Source: JAZKIX01 sp040384645 | GTDB lineage: Bacteria > Pseudomonadota > Gammaproteobacteria > Burkholderiales > Burkholderiaceae_D | NCBI GenBank assembly: GCA_040384645.1 | Contig: JAZKIX010000069.1 | Span: 1 to 64,000, forward strand | Reading direction: 5' to 3' | DNA length: 64,000 nucleotides | Shown: positions 17,121 to 26,438 of the stretch, piece after piece | Numbering within the stretch: the stretch's first letter is position 1 | Layout: each line of letters opens with the position of its first letter | Notes under the pieces: generated by a model | The model's input: the letters and a program-made list of their open reading frames with translations, nothing else | Database searches by the model: none | Told to the model about the DNA's origin: nothing | Made by a program: the position numbers and the translations under genes

Positions 17121-18263
17121 CTATTGAATCAACAGATCTGCGTGTAAGGCCCCTGCCGTTTTTACCGCCCGCAAGATTGAAATGATGTCACGTGTGCTGG
17201 TCTTGATACGGGTCAGGGCCTGAATCAGATCGGCTACCGAATTGCTTGACGCACTGACATAGCCGGTTTCATCATTTTCAGTCACCTTGATGCGTGTGTT
17301 TGCGAGGGCTTCGGTGCGCACATCGGGTCCGGTTTGCCGCACTAAAATCGGCTGCGACACCGTATTGTCAGTGACGATGGAAATTTTCAGGTCACCGTGA
17401 GAAATGACGATCTTGGCAATGCGGACATCACCGCCTGAAACCACGGTACCGGTGCGCTCGTCGACGACGACACGCGCGCGATTATCCGGCTCGACATTCA
17501 AGCGTTCGATCCGGGTCACGAAGTCAACCAGATAACCCCGATCCTGTTCGGGAACCCGGATTTCGATCCCTTCGGCATCTTGGGCTTTCGCCAAAGGTTG
17601 GCCAAAGGCCGCATTGATTGCAGCGGCTATACGCGATGCGGTCGTAAAATCGGCATCGCTCAGCGTAAATAACATCGTGTTGTCGGCTCTCAAAACCTTG
17701 GCCTGGATGCTGACTTCAACAGTGGCACCGGCTGGAATCGAGCCCACGGTCGGATGATTTTTTTGTGCCATATTGCCGTTCAGGTCGTACTTGTAACCGC
17801 CGACGAACAAGGCCCCTTGTGCCAGCGCATAAATTTTTCCGTTCGGTGCTTTCAGCGGCGCCAGCAACAGATTGCCACCGGCTAGACTGCGGGCATCACC
17901 GATGGAGGTCACGGTGACGTCGATCGTATCGCCTTCATGCGCGGTCGGCGGCAACTTGGCAGTGACCATTACTGCAGCCGCGTTACGACTTAATACCTCG
18001 CCGGGCTGCACAGCGACATCGAATTGCGCGAGCATGTTAGCAATCGACTGGCGCGTTGCCTTGTTGTTTACAGAGTCTCCGGAGTTGGCCAGACCTGTCA
18101 CCAATCCGTATCCGATTAAGGCATTGTCACGCCAGCCTGCAAACTTGCCGATGTCTTTCAGGCGCACCATATCTGCATGCACTGTCTTAACGTGGAGAAA
18201 AGCGATGAATCCGAACAGCACCAGGCAGGCGCAACGATTCAGGCAAGAACGGTGAGTGCGCAT
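17121..18263 (-). CDS. flgI: Periplasmic P-ring protein FlgI
   Basis: A 380-residue P-ring subunit in the peptidoglycan layer. It has a Sec signal peptide (about 1-30) with ARL-type cleavage before DMVRLKDIGKFAGWRDNALI, then the diagnostic GYGLVTGLANSGDS and NMLAQFDVAVQPGEVLSRNA. The start at 18263 is chosen because it overlaps the flgH stop as TGATG; an in-frame upstream ATG at 18296 would lie inside flgH. Length and motifs are normal. Confidence 0.95.
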   Translation of the reverse strand: MRTHRSCLNRCACLVLFGFIAFLHVKTVHADMVRLKDIGKFAGWRDNALIGYGLVTGLANSGDSVNNKATRQSIANMLAQFDVAVQPGEVLSRNAAAVMVTAKLPPTAHEGDTIDVTVTSIGDARSLAGGNLLLAPLKAPNGKIYALAQGALFVGGYKYDLNGNMAQKNHPTVGSIPAGATVEVSIQAKVLRADNTMLFTLSDADFTTASRIAAAINAAFGQPLAKAQDAEGIEIRVPEQDRGYLVDFVTRIERLNVEPDNRARVVVDERTGTVVSGGDVRIAKIVISHGDLKISIVTDNTVSQPILVRQTGPDVRTEALANTRIKVTENDETGYVSASSNSVADLIQALTRIKTSTRDIISILRAVKTAGALHADLLIQ

Positions 18264-18898
18264 CAGAATCCGACCCAGGTAAACAGGCGCGACCAAAAAC
18301 CCAGCCGCTGATGGGTAGCAAGATCGCCATCGTTGAGGTAACTGATTTTGGCATCGGCCAGTCGATAAGAAAATACCGTATTGGTATCTGATATATCGAG
18401 CGGGCGCACCCGTCCTTCGACCTTGATCTTTTGTTTTTCTTCATTAATCTCAAGCAGCTGCTCACCCGTGACCCAAAGGTCGCCGTTGGAGGCGACGCTA
18501 CGGACACTGACTGTCATTTGAGCCAGCATCTTGCCGGTACGTTGGATCGTGCCACCACCGTCAAAATGATTATTCACGCCAAGGCTGGCATTGTGTGTGA
18601 TCTGGTTTGCACCAGCTTGCAGACCCAAATCACTGTTGCGTTGCAGTGTGGTGTCGGCACTGGTGGCCGCACTTGAATTCTCGTAAATCATGACAGTGAG
18701 AACGTCGCCTAGAAGATGCGCGCGTTTGTCGGAGGCGAGTGGACGGTAGCTGTTTTCGCTATACAGTGTCTCTGCAAGAAGTGGTGTTCCTACGCCGACC
18801 ATCCACACAGCCGTGACCGAGATGAACACCATTGTTTTTCTTGTCGCACGCGGAGCCGACGTATACTTCATTGTCATAGATGGGCGCTCATTTTTCAC
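18263..18898 (-). CDS. flgH: L-ring protein FlgH without lipobox cysteine
   Basis: A 211-residue outer-membrane ring protein with the diagnostic blocks DKRAHLLGDVLTVMIYENSS, MTVSVRSVASNGDLWVTGEQ and EGRVRPLDISDTNTVFSYRL. Canonical FlgH is a lipoprotein with a Cys after its signal peptide. Here the signal (TMVFISVTAVWMVGVGTP, then LLAETLYSE) has no Cys at all, so it should be cleaved by signal peptidase I and carry no lipid. The start codon is GTG at 18898 with GAAGG upstream; it overlaps flgA by 11 bases. Confidence 0.93.
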   Translation of the reverse strand: MKNERPSMTMKYTSAPRATRKTMVFISVTAVWMVGVGTPLLAETLYSENSYRPLASDKRAHLLGDVLTVMIYENSSAATSADTTLQRNSDLGLQAGANQITHNASLGVNNHFDGGGTIQRTGKMLAQMTVSVRSVASNGDLWVTGEQLLEINEEKQKIKVEGRVRPLDISDTNTVFSYRLADAKISYLNDGDLATHQRLGFWSRLFTWVGF

Positions 18899-19865
18899 TT
18901 ACCTTCACGGCCTCGGTACTGGCCGATGGCCTAACGTGGATGCGTTGACCCACTTCTGCATTAGCCAGAGCAATGGCACGCGATTCGAGTAACAAGGCGC
19001 CGGCAACGAATTGCAGACTGACACTATCGCCTTGTGTCACTGCAATCGGAGTTTGTAAAGATGTTTTTAACAGTGGCTCACCTGAAAATAAAGTGCGTTT
19101 CAGAGTGCCACGAACGAAAGTGCAATCTGCAGGGAAGGGTGCACTAGTCAGTGCGGCTACATCTTGTTCACGCAATTGCAGTGCGTCGCATGGCGGCACG
19201 ATGCCTTTCAATAAATCATGTTTTGCAACCAGTATCATTTGATGAACCTGCACGTTAAACGGCACAGTAACGGAACGTACAAATATGCCATCGATGATGA
19301 TATCGACCCATACCGTGACACGACGATGCAAGGCGTGTGCGGGCGGTATGGCGCGCGCCTTGAGCTCCATTTTCCCGAGAGGCAATGGCAAATCGGGTAG
19401 CGGTGCTGACAACTGCAATACGACCCGGCGATTTTCCTGAGCCAGCAACTCCCTTAGGTAGGTTTGGGCGTGGTCGACGATCATGCTTGGGTCAATCACG
19501 GAGGCGATTCGCTCGACCCGCACCGCCTCGGCGCCCTTCCACGTGATGGCACGACCGAATCCTCGGGCGCGTACTATGCGTTCGATCGCATTGCGAGAAT
19601 AGCGGTCGGTGTACCCAGGTCGTGGTGCGGCACCCAGATCAATCGTTTTTAAGAGCTCCCATGCACCATTATCGGCTTGGTCGGTATTTTCCAGCGTCGT
19701 TACATCGGCAAGCGTCACACGTACCCCACTCACCATGACATCGGCTCTGATTGATAATTGCACACCAGCGATACATGACCTAGCTACGCCCAATATCGAT
19801 ATCAGGACGCCTACTATCATGACCAGAATGCGAATGACGACGCCGGTTTGAAGACTAAAACTCAT
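18888..19865 (-). CDS. flgA: P-ring assembly chaperone FlgA
   Basis: A 325-residue periplasmic chaperone for FlgI. It has an N-terminal signal or anchor, followed by VSGVRVTLADVTTLENTDQA and a C-terminal SAF-type domain (about 235-318), which reads DLLKGIVPPCDALQLREQDV and ends with ESRAIALANAEVGQRIHVRP. It is longer than the usual 220 residues of enterobacterial FlgA, as is common in betaproteobacteria. It is placed directly upstream of flgH-flgI, its client. Confidence 0.92.
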   Translation of the reverse strand: MSFSLQTGVVIRILVMIVGVLISILGVARSCIAGVQLSIRADVMVSGVRVTLADVTTLENTDQADNGAWELLKTIDLGAAPRPGYTDRYSRNAIERIVRARGFGRAITWKGAEAVRVERIASVIDPSMIVDHAQTYLRELLAQENRRVVLQLSAPLPDLPLPLGKMELKARAIPPAHALHRRVTVWVDIIIDGIFVRSVTVPFNVQVHQMILVAKHDLLKGIVPPCDALQLREQDVAALTSAPFPADCTFVRGTLKRTLFSGEPLLKTSLQTPIAVTQGDSVSLQFVAGALLLESRAIALANAEVGQRIHVRPSASTEAVKVSEK

Positions 19866-19870
19866 TTTTC

Positions 19871-20650
19871 TTAGCGTCGCAGGTTGTTCGTCATTGTCAT
19901 CATTTCGTCCGATGCCTGCGCCATCTTCGAACTCAGCTCATAGGCCCTTTGGGCGACCATGAGTGCAACCATTTCCTCGACCAGAGAGACATTGGAATTT
20001 TCCAGCGCACCCTGTGTGAAAGTGCCCATACCTTGTTCGCCTGGCTTACCGTAGATGGCATCTCCCGATGTCTCGGTCGGCGTGTAGACTCCTTTGCCAG
20101 CCACTTTAAGACCGGAGGGATTGGAAAAATCGACCAGTTCAAGCTGACCGACATCAGTCGTTGTCACGTGGGGCCCCGTCTGCGTTTGCACCGAGACCTT
20201 GCCGTTAGCGCCAATGATGACCGCCGATGCATTCGCCGCAATATGGATTGCTGGCTTCAATACATGGCCGCCGCTGGTCGCAAGATAGGAATCCTTGGTC
20301 ACCTCCAGCGTACCGCCACGGCTATAACCATGACTGCCGTCAGCAAGAGTGACTTCAAGAAACCCACTGCCATTGATAGCGATGTCGAGTTGCGAATCGG
20401 TTTGTGTCAAGATGCCGGACGAAAAATCCTTGGCAATACTATCGACACTGATGCCGATTCCGAGCAAGCTGACGTTGCCTGCGGCGCCACTCGGATTACC
20501 GTTGGTTCCGACATGCATCAGTTCTTGAAAATTAATCCGGCTTTTTTTGAAGCCCGTTGTACTGACATTGACCATATTATTGGCAATGTTGTCGATACTT
20601 TGCTGCTGTGCCTGCATGCCGGTGGCTGCAATATATAGAGCGTCATTCAT
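19871..20650 (-). CDS. flgG: Distal rod protein FlgG
   Basis: A 259-residue rod subunit. The N-terminal signature is ALYIAATGMQAQQQSIDNIA then NNMVNVSTTGFKKSR; the internal GSGFLEVTLADGSHGYSRGG is typical; and the C-terminal part ENSNVSLVEEMVALMVAQRA followed by YELSSKMAQASDEM is diagnostic. It lies 5 bp upstream of flgA and 28 bp downstream of flgF. Full normal length. Confidence 0.96.
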   Translation of the reverse strand: MNDALYIAATGMQAQQQSIDNIANNMVNVSTTGFKKSRINFQELMHVGTNGNPSGAAGNVSLLGIGISVDSIAKDFSSGILTQTDSQLDIAINGSGFLEVTLADGSHGYSRGGTLEVTKDSYLATSGGHVLKPAIHIAANASAVIIGANGKVSVQTQTGPHVTTTDVGQLELVDFSNPSGLKVAGKGVYTPTETSGDAIYGKPGEQGMGTFTQGALENSNVSLVEEMVALMVAQRAYELSSKMAQASDEMMTMTNNLRR

Positions 20651-20678
20651 AGGCTTCCTGTGGAATTATTAAAAATGG

Positions 20679-21458
20679 TTAAAACTCGCCCAGCTTTTGA
20701 ATCGCGGTGCGCAGCATTTCGTCGTAACCCTGGAACAACTTTTGCGCTGCTTCAAAATGATGTGTGGTTTCCATCATTGAAATCATTTCACGCAGTGGCG
20801 TGACGTTGGAACTTTCCAGATAGCCTGCCTGCAGTTCAGCTGGCACTTCGGAGATCGTCGCCACAGTGCCGTTGGCACTATCGGGACGTAATAATCCATC
20901 AGGTGTTTTAAGCAGGGAGTTGCCGTCTTTAAATTGCACGATCTTGATCTGGCCGACCGACACGCCTTCCTGCATGACATTGCCAGCATGGTCAATTACC
21001 GCGTTGTTGCCATTCACGACAATATCGCCGCTCTTGCCTTGTACTGCGAAACCAGCCACTGACACCAGACGGCCGCTGCGATCAAGGTGAAAATCTCCAG
21101 CACGGGTATAGGCTGAACCGTCGGATGTGGCCACTTCGAAATAGCCGTCGCCGACAATGGCGACATCCCAGGGTCTGCCGGTTTGTTTGACAGGGCCGGT
21201 TGACATGTCGAGCGTGTGACTCATGACTGGCGTGAGCCCTGAAAAAGCGTTGACGCCAGTGTGATTAGTGCCAATCGAACTGCTGCCTGAAGTCGCAGCC
21301 CCTCCTGCGGCATACATCACATCACCGAATGCCTGGGTTACCGGGATCGAACGCTTGTAGCCGGGTGTGGTCATGTTTACCATGTTTTGACTGATGGTAT
21401 CCATATAGCGCAGGTCGTTGTGCATGCTATGGGCGGCTGCGATGAGTGCATTGGTCAA
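20679..21458 (-). CDS. flgF: Proximal rod protein FlgF
   Basis: A 259-residue rod subunit paralogous to FlgG. The N-terminal part is MTNALIAAAHSMHNDLRYMD with MVNMTTPGYKRSIP. The middle has VGDGYFEVATSDGSAYTRAG, and the C-terminal part is LESSNVTPLREMISMMETTH, then HFEAAQKLFQGYDEM. It stands between flhA and flgG. The order flgF-flgG directly after the export gate genes is characteristic of compact systems. Confidence 0.94.
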   Translation of the reverse strand: MTNALIAAAHSMHNDLRYMDTISQNMVNMTTPGYKRSIPVTQAFGDVMYAAGGAATSGSSSIGTNHTGVNAFSGLTPVMSHTLDMSTGPVKQTGRPWDVAIVGDGYFEVATSDGSAYTRAGDFHLDRSGRLVSVAGFAVQGKSGDIVVNGNNAVIDHAGNVMQEGVSVGQIKIVQFKDGNSLLKTPDGLLRPDSANGTVATISEVPAELQAGYLESSNVTPLREMISMMETTHHFEAAQKLFQGYDEMLRTAIQKLGEF

Positions 21459-21470
21459 AGTTTGTTCTCC

Positions 21471-23519
21471 TTAAATCGACAGCGTGGCAAACGCACGCAA
21501 TTCCAGCGAATTGGGTACTTCGGCCAATGACAAAACACGCAATTGTGGCACCATCCGTTCCGACAGAACGCGAATGTGACGCCGCAACTCTGGGGCGCAT
21601 AACAGCACCGGCAGCAGATTATTTTTCATCATTTTTTCTGCTTGTTGCGCCACACGAGCAATGACTTGTTCGGCAAATTTTGGCTCAACGACGAGTGCAC
21701 CACCTGACTCGACGGCGCGGATGTTTTGCATCAGGCTGTGTTCAATGGAGGGATCGAGCGTCATCACTTGCAATACGTTGCCGCCCGAGACAAGTGCCTG
21801 GCAGATAAGTGCGCCAAGACGCTGGCGCACCAACTCGGTTAAATAAACCGGATCTTTACTATTTTTTGCGTGGTCGACCAAGGTCTCAATGATGGCATCG
21901 AGATTGCGGATCGAGACCGCTTCTTTTAACAAATTTTGCAAAACACGCTGCACTTCGCCTACACCGAGCACGGTCGGGATGATTTCCTCTACCAATCCGG
22001 GTTGTGTTTCGCGTACGCGCTTGAGCAAGCGTTCTGTTTCCAAACGTGTCAACAAAATCGACGATTGTTGGCGTAGCACCTCGCAAAGATGGGTCATGAA
22101 GACGGTCGGCGGATCCACCACGGTAAATTTTCCGGCGCGTGCCTCGTCGCGTTGTGATTCTTCAATCCACACGGCCGGCAATCCATAGCTCGGCTCCTTG
22201 GTATCGATGCCACGCAACTTCGGGGCTTGTCCACCCGGATGAATGGCAAGCAACCTGCCTCGCAAAATTTCTCCTTTGGCCATTGCAACACCGAAGACCA
22301 GAATTTCATAGGCATTGGCCGCGAGTCGTGCCCCGGCTTTAAAACGCACGCTCGGCAACACCAGCCCGGATTCCAGTGCGTACTGTTTGCGGAAAGTGGC
22401 GATGCGCTCCATGAACATTGCCTGGTCGGTTTCCATCATTGCAACGAGTGCAACACCAAGTTGAACCTCGACCGGCTCGATCGGTAGCAACCCATACGTA
22501 TCGTCGTCGTTTTTCGCGTAGCTATGGTCCGATTGCTCCGCGCCTTCTGCGGAAGAGGAATCTGTTTTTGTGCTGCGACCAAGCAGCACCAGCGCGCCAT
22601 AAAAGACGATCAGGATCAAGGCGGGCCAAGCAGGAATGCCCGGCAAGAACATCAGGCCGACGAGAGAGATGGCCACTAGCACCAACGTCTTTGGAAATGA
22701 GGTGAGCTGACGAAAAGCTTCCACACTCAAATTTTCGTCCGAGGCCGAACGCGTCACAATGAGACCGGTACCCACTGAAATTACCAGTGCCGGCACTTGG
22801 GTCACGATGCCATCGCCAATGGTGAGCAAGGTATAGGTTTGTAGTGCGTGATCCCACTTCATGCCCATTTGCATCACGCCGATCACCAGACCGCCAACGC
22901 TATTGATCAGCATGATAATGATGCCGGCGATCGCGTCACCTTTGACAAATTTACTGGCACCGTCCATGGCGCCATAAAAGGCGGCTTCCTTGCTGATATT
23001 CTTGCGGCGGCGTTGCGCTTCTTCCTGGTCGATGAAACCCATGTTGAGGTCGGCATCAATACTCATTTGCTGACCGGGCATGCTGTCGAGTGTGAAACGC
23101 GCCGCCACTTCCGAGACGCGCTGGGCGCCACTGGTGACCACCACAAATTGAACGACGACGAGGATCAAAAACACGATCAGGCCGATCACATAGTTGCCAC
23201 CCACCACATAAGTGCCGATCGCGCCAATAACCTGGCCTGCGTCGCCATCGCGCAGAATCAACCGTGTCGCCGAAATGTTCAATGCTAGACGAAATAGCGT
23301 CGCAATAAGGAGCATCGACGGAAAAGTCGAAAACTCTACTGGCTTGGCCATATAGAAAGTCAACAGCAAAATCAATAAGGCAAAACTGAAATTGGCCAAA
23401 ATCAGAAAATCGAGCAGGCCTGCAGGAATTGGCGCAAAAAGCATGAACAATACGCCCACGACCAGAATCACCATCGCGATATCGCTATTTGCCCCGAGGA
23501 CCCGCCTAAGTGCGTTCAC
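21471..23519 (-). CDS. flhA: Flagellar export-gate protein FlhA
   Basis: A 682-residue FHIPEP-family export-gate component. About eight N-terminal membrane helices (to about residue 310) surround the cytoplasmic loop block ARFTLDSMPGQQMSIDADL. The large soluble C-terminal domain forms the nonameric ring that docks chaperone-substrate complexes (for example GVGEVQRVLQNLLKEAVSIR). It overlaps flhB by four bases and ends 13 bp before flgF. Confidence 0.97.
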   Translation of the reverse strand: MNALRRVLGANSDIAMVILVVGVLFMLFAPIPAGLLDFLILANFSFALLILLLTFYMAKPVEFSTFPSMLLIATLFRLALNISATRLILRDGDAGQVIGAIGTYVVGGNYVIGLIVFLILVVVQFVVVTSGAQRVSEVAARFTLDSMPGQQMSIDADLNMGFIDQEEAQRRRKNISKEAAFYGAMDGASKFVKGDAIAGIIIMLINSVGGLVIGVMQMGMKWDHALQTYTLLTIGDGIVTQVPALVISVGTGLIVTRSASDENLSVEAFRQLTSFPKTLVLVAISLVGLMFLPGIPAWPALILIVFYGALVLLGRSTKTDSSSAEGAEQSDHSYAKNDDDTYGLLPIEPVEVQLGVALVAMMETDQAMFMERIATFRKQYALESGLVLPSVRFKAGARLAANAYEILVFGVAMAKGEILRGRLLAIHPGGQAPKLRGIDTKEPSYGLPAVWIEESQRDEARAGKFTVVDPPTVFMTHLCEVLRQQSSILLTRLETERLLKRVRETQPGLVEEIIPTVLGVGEVQRVLQNLLKEAVSIRNLDAIIETLVDHAKNSKDPVYLTELVRQRLGALICQALVSGGNVLQVMTLDPSIEHSLMQNIRAVESGGALVVEPKFAEQVIARVAQQAEKMMKNNLLPVLLCAPELRRHIRVLSERMVPQLRVLSLAEVPNSLELRAFATLSI

Positions 23520-24649
23520 AACGCTTGTCCCAATGCCAGGGGCATCGATTTCAATGGCGACGTGGGACGTTGAGGCGAAGGATGATTGCGTGCATTGCGC
23601 ATCGCGTAGACCCAGATCAGGATTTTGGCCACTTTGGGATACAAGTCTTCCGGCACGAATTCGTCCGATTCCGCCCGTTTGAATAGTTCGCGGGCCAGTA
23701 AAGGGTTTTCCACGATCGGGATGTGATGAAGCCGGGCCGCTTCGCGCATTTTTGCTGCCAACTTTCCACTCCCCTTTGCCAGCAGTTTAGGCGCCGGCAT
23801 CTCTCCATGGCGATAAGAAATTGCCACGGCAATATGGGTGGGATTGGTGATCAGAACGTCCGCTTCTGGCAGTTTTCGCACTGAGCGCGCTTGCTGCAGA
23901 AGTTCATTGCGCAATTGGCGCATGCGGTGCCGTATACGGGGATCACCCTCTTTTTGTTTATGTTCATCGGTGATGTCACGATGGCTCATCCGCATTTTTT
24001 TTGCGTAATCCCATCGGGTGTAAATCACGTCGATCAATCCAATGAGAAAAAACACCAAAAGTAGTTTGAACAGCAGCGGGGCCACGTGACCGAGCACAAT
24101 GGCTGCATGCGCACGAGGGTCGACATAACTCAGATTGAGCAACTCTGGCATCAGGTGTTTCATCGCAACCCAAACCACGCCGGTGAGTACGCCCAGCTTG
24201 ATGACGCTACGTAGGGCGTCATACAGCACTCGCATCGAAAATAGGCGCTTCAATCCGGTGGCGGGATTGAGTTTGGTGAAGTCGGGCTTGATCGGATCGA
24301 AGCTAAAGATCGCACCCACTTGAGCGAGATTGGCCATGATCACAACACCGCAAATTGCCAGCATCAATGGCGCCAACACCTCCAGGCTAGTGCCAATAAT
24401 GTGCATTAGCCAACGTGCAACATGATCGCTTGCCCAATCGGACCGGGCAGCATCATAGAAGACATTTTGCACAATCGCCAGTTCGCGCTTGGCCATCGAT
24501 GGCCCGAGCGCAAAGCAAACGCATACCAAGGCGGCCAGCACAGCGGCAAAGTTTGCTTCTGTACTTTTAGCTACTTGTCCCCGTTTTTGGGCTTCTTTGA
24601 GTTTGTAAGGGGTGGCCGCTTCGCTCTTGTCCTGTCCTGATTCGGCCAT
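23516..24649 (-). CDS. flhB: Flagellar export switch protein FlhB
   Basis: A 377-residue export-gate subunit with four membrane helices (about 30-210) and a cytoplasmic autocleavage domain. The self-cleavage motif NPTH is present in LPEADVLITNPTHIAVAISY (about 257-276), so the switch from rod/hook to late substrates is chemically possible. It starts with MAESGQDKSEAATPYKLKEA, the usual FlhB opening. It adjoins fliR directly and overlaps flhA by four bases. Confidence 0.96.
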   Translation of the reverse strand: MAESGQDKSEAATPYKLKEAQKRGQVAKSTEANFAAVLAALVCVCFALGPSMAKRELAIVQNVFYDAARSDWASDHVARWLMHIIGTSLEVLAPLMLAICGVVIMANLAQVGAIFSFDPIKPDFTKLNPATGLKRLFSMRVLYDALRSVIKLGVLTGVVWVAMKHLMPELLNLSYVDPRAHAAIVLGHVAPLLFKLLLVFFLIGLIDVIYTRWDYAKKMRMSHRDITDEHKQKEGDPRIRHRMRQLRNELLQQARSVRKLPEADVLITNPTHIAVAISYRHGEMPAPKLLAKGSGKLAAKMREAARLHHIPIVENPLLARELFKRAESDEFVPEDLYPKVAKILIWVYAMRNARNHPSPQRPTSPLKSMPLALGQAL

Positions 24650-25411
24650 CTATAGCACCCGTTCCCAGAACGTAAAAACGCCGCCAAAGACCTTGGTTGC
24701 TACCGCGCCAAAATGTGCCGACACGTAAGCCATCACTGACAGGCCGATGGCGATCTTGACCGGCACGCTCAGTGTAAAAATATTCATTTGGGGCAAGTTG
24801 CGTGACAACACGGCCAAACATACTTCGACCATGAACAAGCAAAATAGAGGAGGGGCGGCAAGCATCAGGCCTAAGGTGAACACACTGCCAAATTGACGCA
24901 TCAAATCCGCTGGGGTGGGCCATAACATTGCCGTGCCAATCGGCATACGCTCTAGTGAATAGGCAATGCCACGCAATAATGTGTGATGGGCATCCATCGT
25001 AAAAAACAAGGCCGCGGCAACTAGGCCAAAGAGTGCGGCGATCAGCGGCGACTGACTGCGTGTAATAGGATCTAAAACATTAGCGATGCTAAAGCCCATT
25101 TGAAGATCAAGTAAGTTACCGGCAAAAGAAAATGCGGCAAATGCTACGAAAATACCAAGCGACATTAATGCACCAATGGCCAGTTCATTGAACCCTGCTG
25201 CAAACAACTGCGGCAGATCCGTGGGAATCATATATGGCGCGAGACGGATAGAGACCACCAAAGATGTCGCTAACAGCATGATGAGTAAAGCGCGGATTTG
25301 GATTGGCAATCCCGACACCTGCAAGAAGGGAGCCAGCAGCAGCAACGCGGAAAGACGGAGCGAACATAACAAAACAGCAGTGACCCACGTTGCATTAAAT
25401 TCGAGAGTCAT
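24650..25411 (-). CDS. fliR: Flagellar export-gate protein FliR
   Basis: A 253-residue membrane protein with about six helices, part of the FliP-FliQ-FliR export channel. Family features are LRLSALLLLAPFLQVSGLPI near the N-terminus and FAFSFAGNLLDLQMGFSIAN-type sequence (here AAFSFAGNLLDLQMGFSIAN) in the middle. It is followed without spacer by flhB, and fliQ lies 6 bp upstream. Confidence 0.95.
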   Translation of the reverse strand: MTLEFNATWVTAVLLCSLRLSALLLLAPFLQVSGLPIQIRALLIMLLATSLVVSIRLAPYMIPTDLPQLFAAGFNELAIGALMSLGIFVAFAAFSFAGNLLDLQMGFSIANVLDPITRSQSPLIAALFGLVAAALFFTMDAHHTLLRGIAYSLERMPIGTAMLWPTPADLMRQFGSVFTLGLMLAAPPLFCLFMVEVCLAVLSRNLPQMNIFTLSVPVKIAIGLSVMAYVSAHFGAVATKVFGGVFTFWERVL

Positions 25412-25417
25412 GTCAAA

Positions 25418-25705
25418 TTAAAAATAATTGGGTATATTGGAAATCAACCCGCTTGCGAGCAGCAGCAACTTACGCAACATCCATGGGCCAAATATAGTCA
25501 AAGCAGCAACGGCAGCAATGAGCTTCGGAATAAATGTCAACGACATATCTTGAACCTGGGTGACGACTTGCAATACACTAACGACAAGTCCAACAACAAG
25601 AGTTGCAATTAAGATGGGTGAGCAGATAACCACGGCACCCCAAAGAAGTTGCGCCATTAATTGCAATGCAACATCCGATCTCAACTTCCACTCCCTAAGA
25701 GACAA
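25418..25705 (-). CDS. fliQ: Flagellar export-gate protein FliQ
   Basis: A 95-residue protein with two hydrophobic hairpin helices; the conserved part is VVGLVVSVLQVVTQVQDMSL, then TFIPKLIAAVAALTIFGPWM. It forms the outer layer of the export pore with FliP and FliR. It is the first gene of the long minus-strand flagellar operon, so the operon promoter must lie upstream of 25705. The N-terminus is a few residues longer than usual. Confidence 0.94.
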   Translation of the reverse strand: MSLREWKLRSDVALQLMAQLLWGAVVICSPILIATLVVGLVVSVLQVVTQVQDMSLTFIPKLIAAVAALTIFGPWMLRKLLLLASGLISNIPNYF

Positions 25706-26438
25706 TGGCTGTGGGCGGCCATTGATAACGCATTATTTGTAGTCTTTTACTGGCGTTTTTTGGCACAGCCGATTCTTTGCCGGGAAACGATTTATTTGCA
25801 ATATATCTACAGTATAACATACTAACTATCAAAGTAAGGACGGCAACCCGACCCTGAAAACCACCCTTGCCGGGATGAAAGGACTTGATCACGGTCTGAC
25901 TGCCAAGGGTCACGCCTAACTATCCTCAAGCCGGCAGGTTTGCCATTTCGGTCGGATGATGTAGCGCCTGCGACTTATTACGAAGGAATCCTTACGGTAC
26001 CCCTTGCTGCTGCTTGATACCGATTGAAAACACCCGTATTTTGCATTCGAGCCGGATTCGGACTTATTTGTGTAATGGACAATCGTCTACTTTGGAAAAT
26101 TCGATCAAGCAAGCGCAAATGGAACGGATCATCGGGAAGTCGACTGCCAAGAATTGGTAGATGATGAGCAATTGCGGGCGGTGTTTAGCGATTGATTTCA
26201 GGCGTTTGCTTGGATTTTTCGGTTTGGCGGTAAAATCCAAAAAGTTTGTGTTGTTAAGTGCTTAATTTTCTGCTTAATTTTTCGTGGGAAATACCTACTT
26301 ATCCTCAACATGGCAGCTAACATCGGCCTGATCGTTAACAGTTTTTGCAATAATTTCCGGCACAGGGAAGACCCGGTTTTTACGCCGGGAGGCGGTTCCG
26401 GCTTCCATCTTCAGCAATTGCATCACAAAGGAATTGTA
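25706..26438. other. Divergent intergenic region between flagellar operon and lacI-type gene
   Basis: 733 bp that must hold the promoter of the flagellar operon (minus) and of the regulator (plus). A minus-strand TATACT at about 25818-25823 could be a -10 box, but I cannot give a good -35. There is no clear sigma-54 (GG-N10-GC) or sigma-28 site. At 26083-26160 a plus-strand frame ends STLENSIKQAQMERIIGKST and stops. This resembles an IS3-type OrfA coiled coil and may be a transposase scrap. Confidence 0.4.

Noticed and set aside
25695..25913. 72-residue minus-strand open frame overlapping fliQ start
   Set aside because: It overlaps fliQ, has no ribosome site and no protein-like features; it covers the likely promoter region.
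26083..26160. IS3-type OrfA remnant
   Set aside because: Only some 25 residues of coiled-coil-like sequence; too short to annotate as a mobile element.
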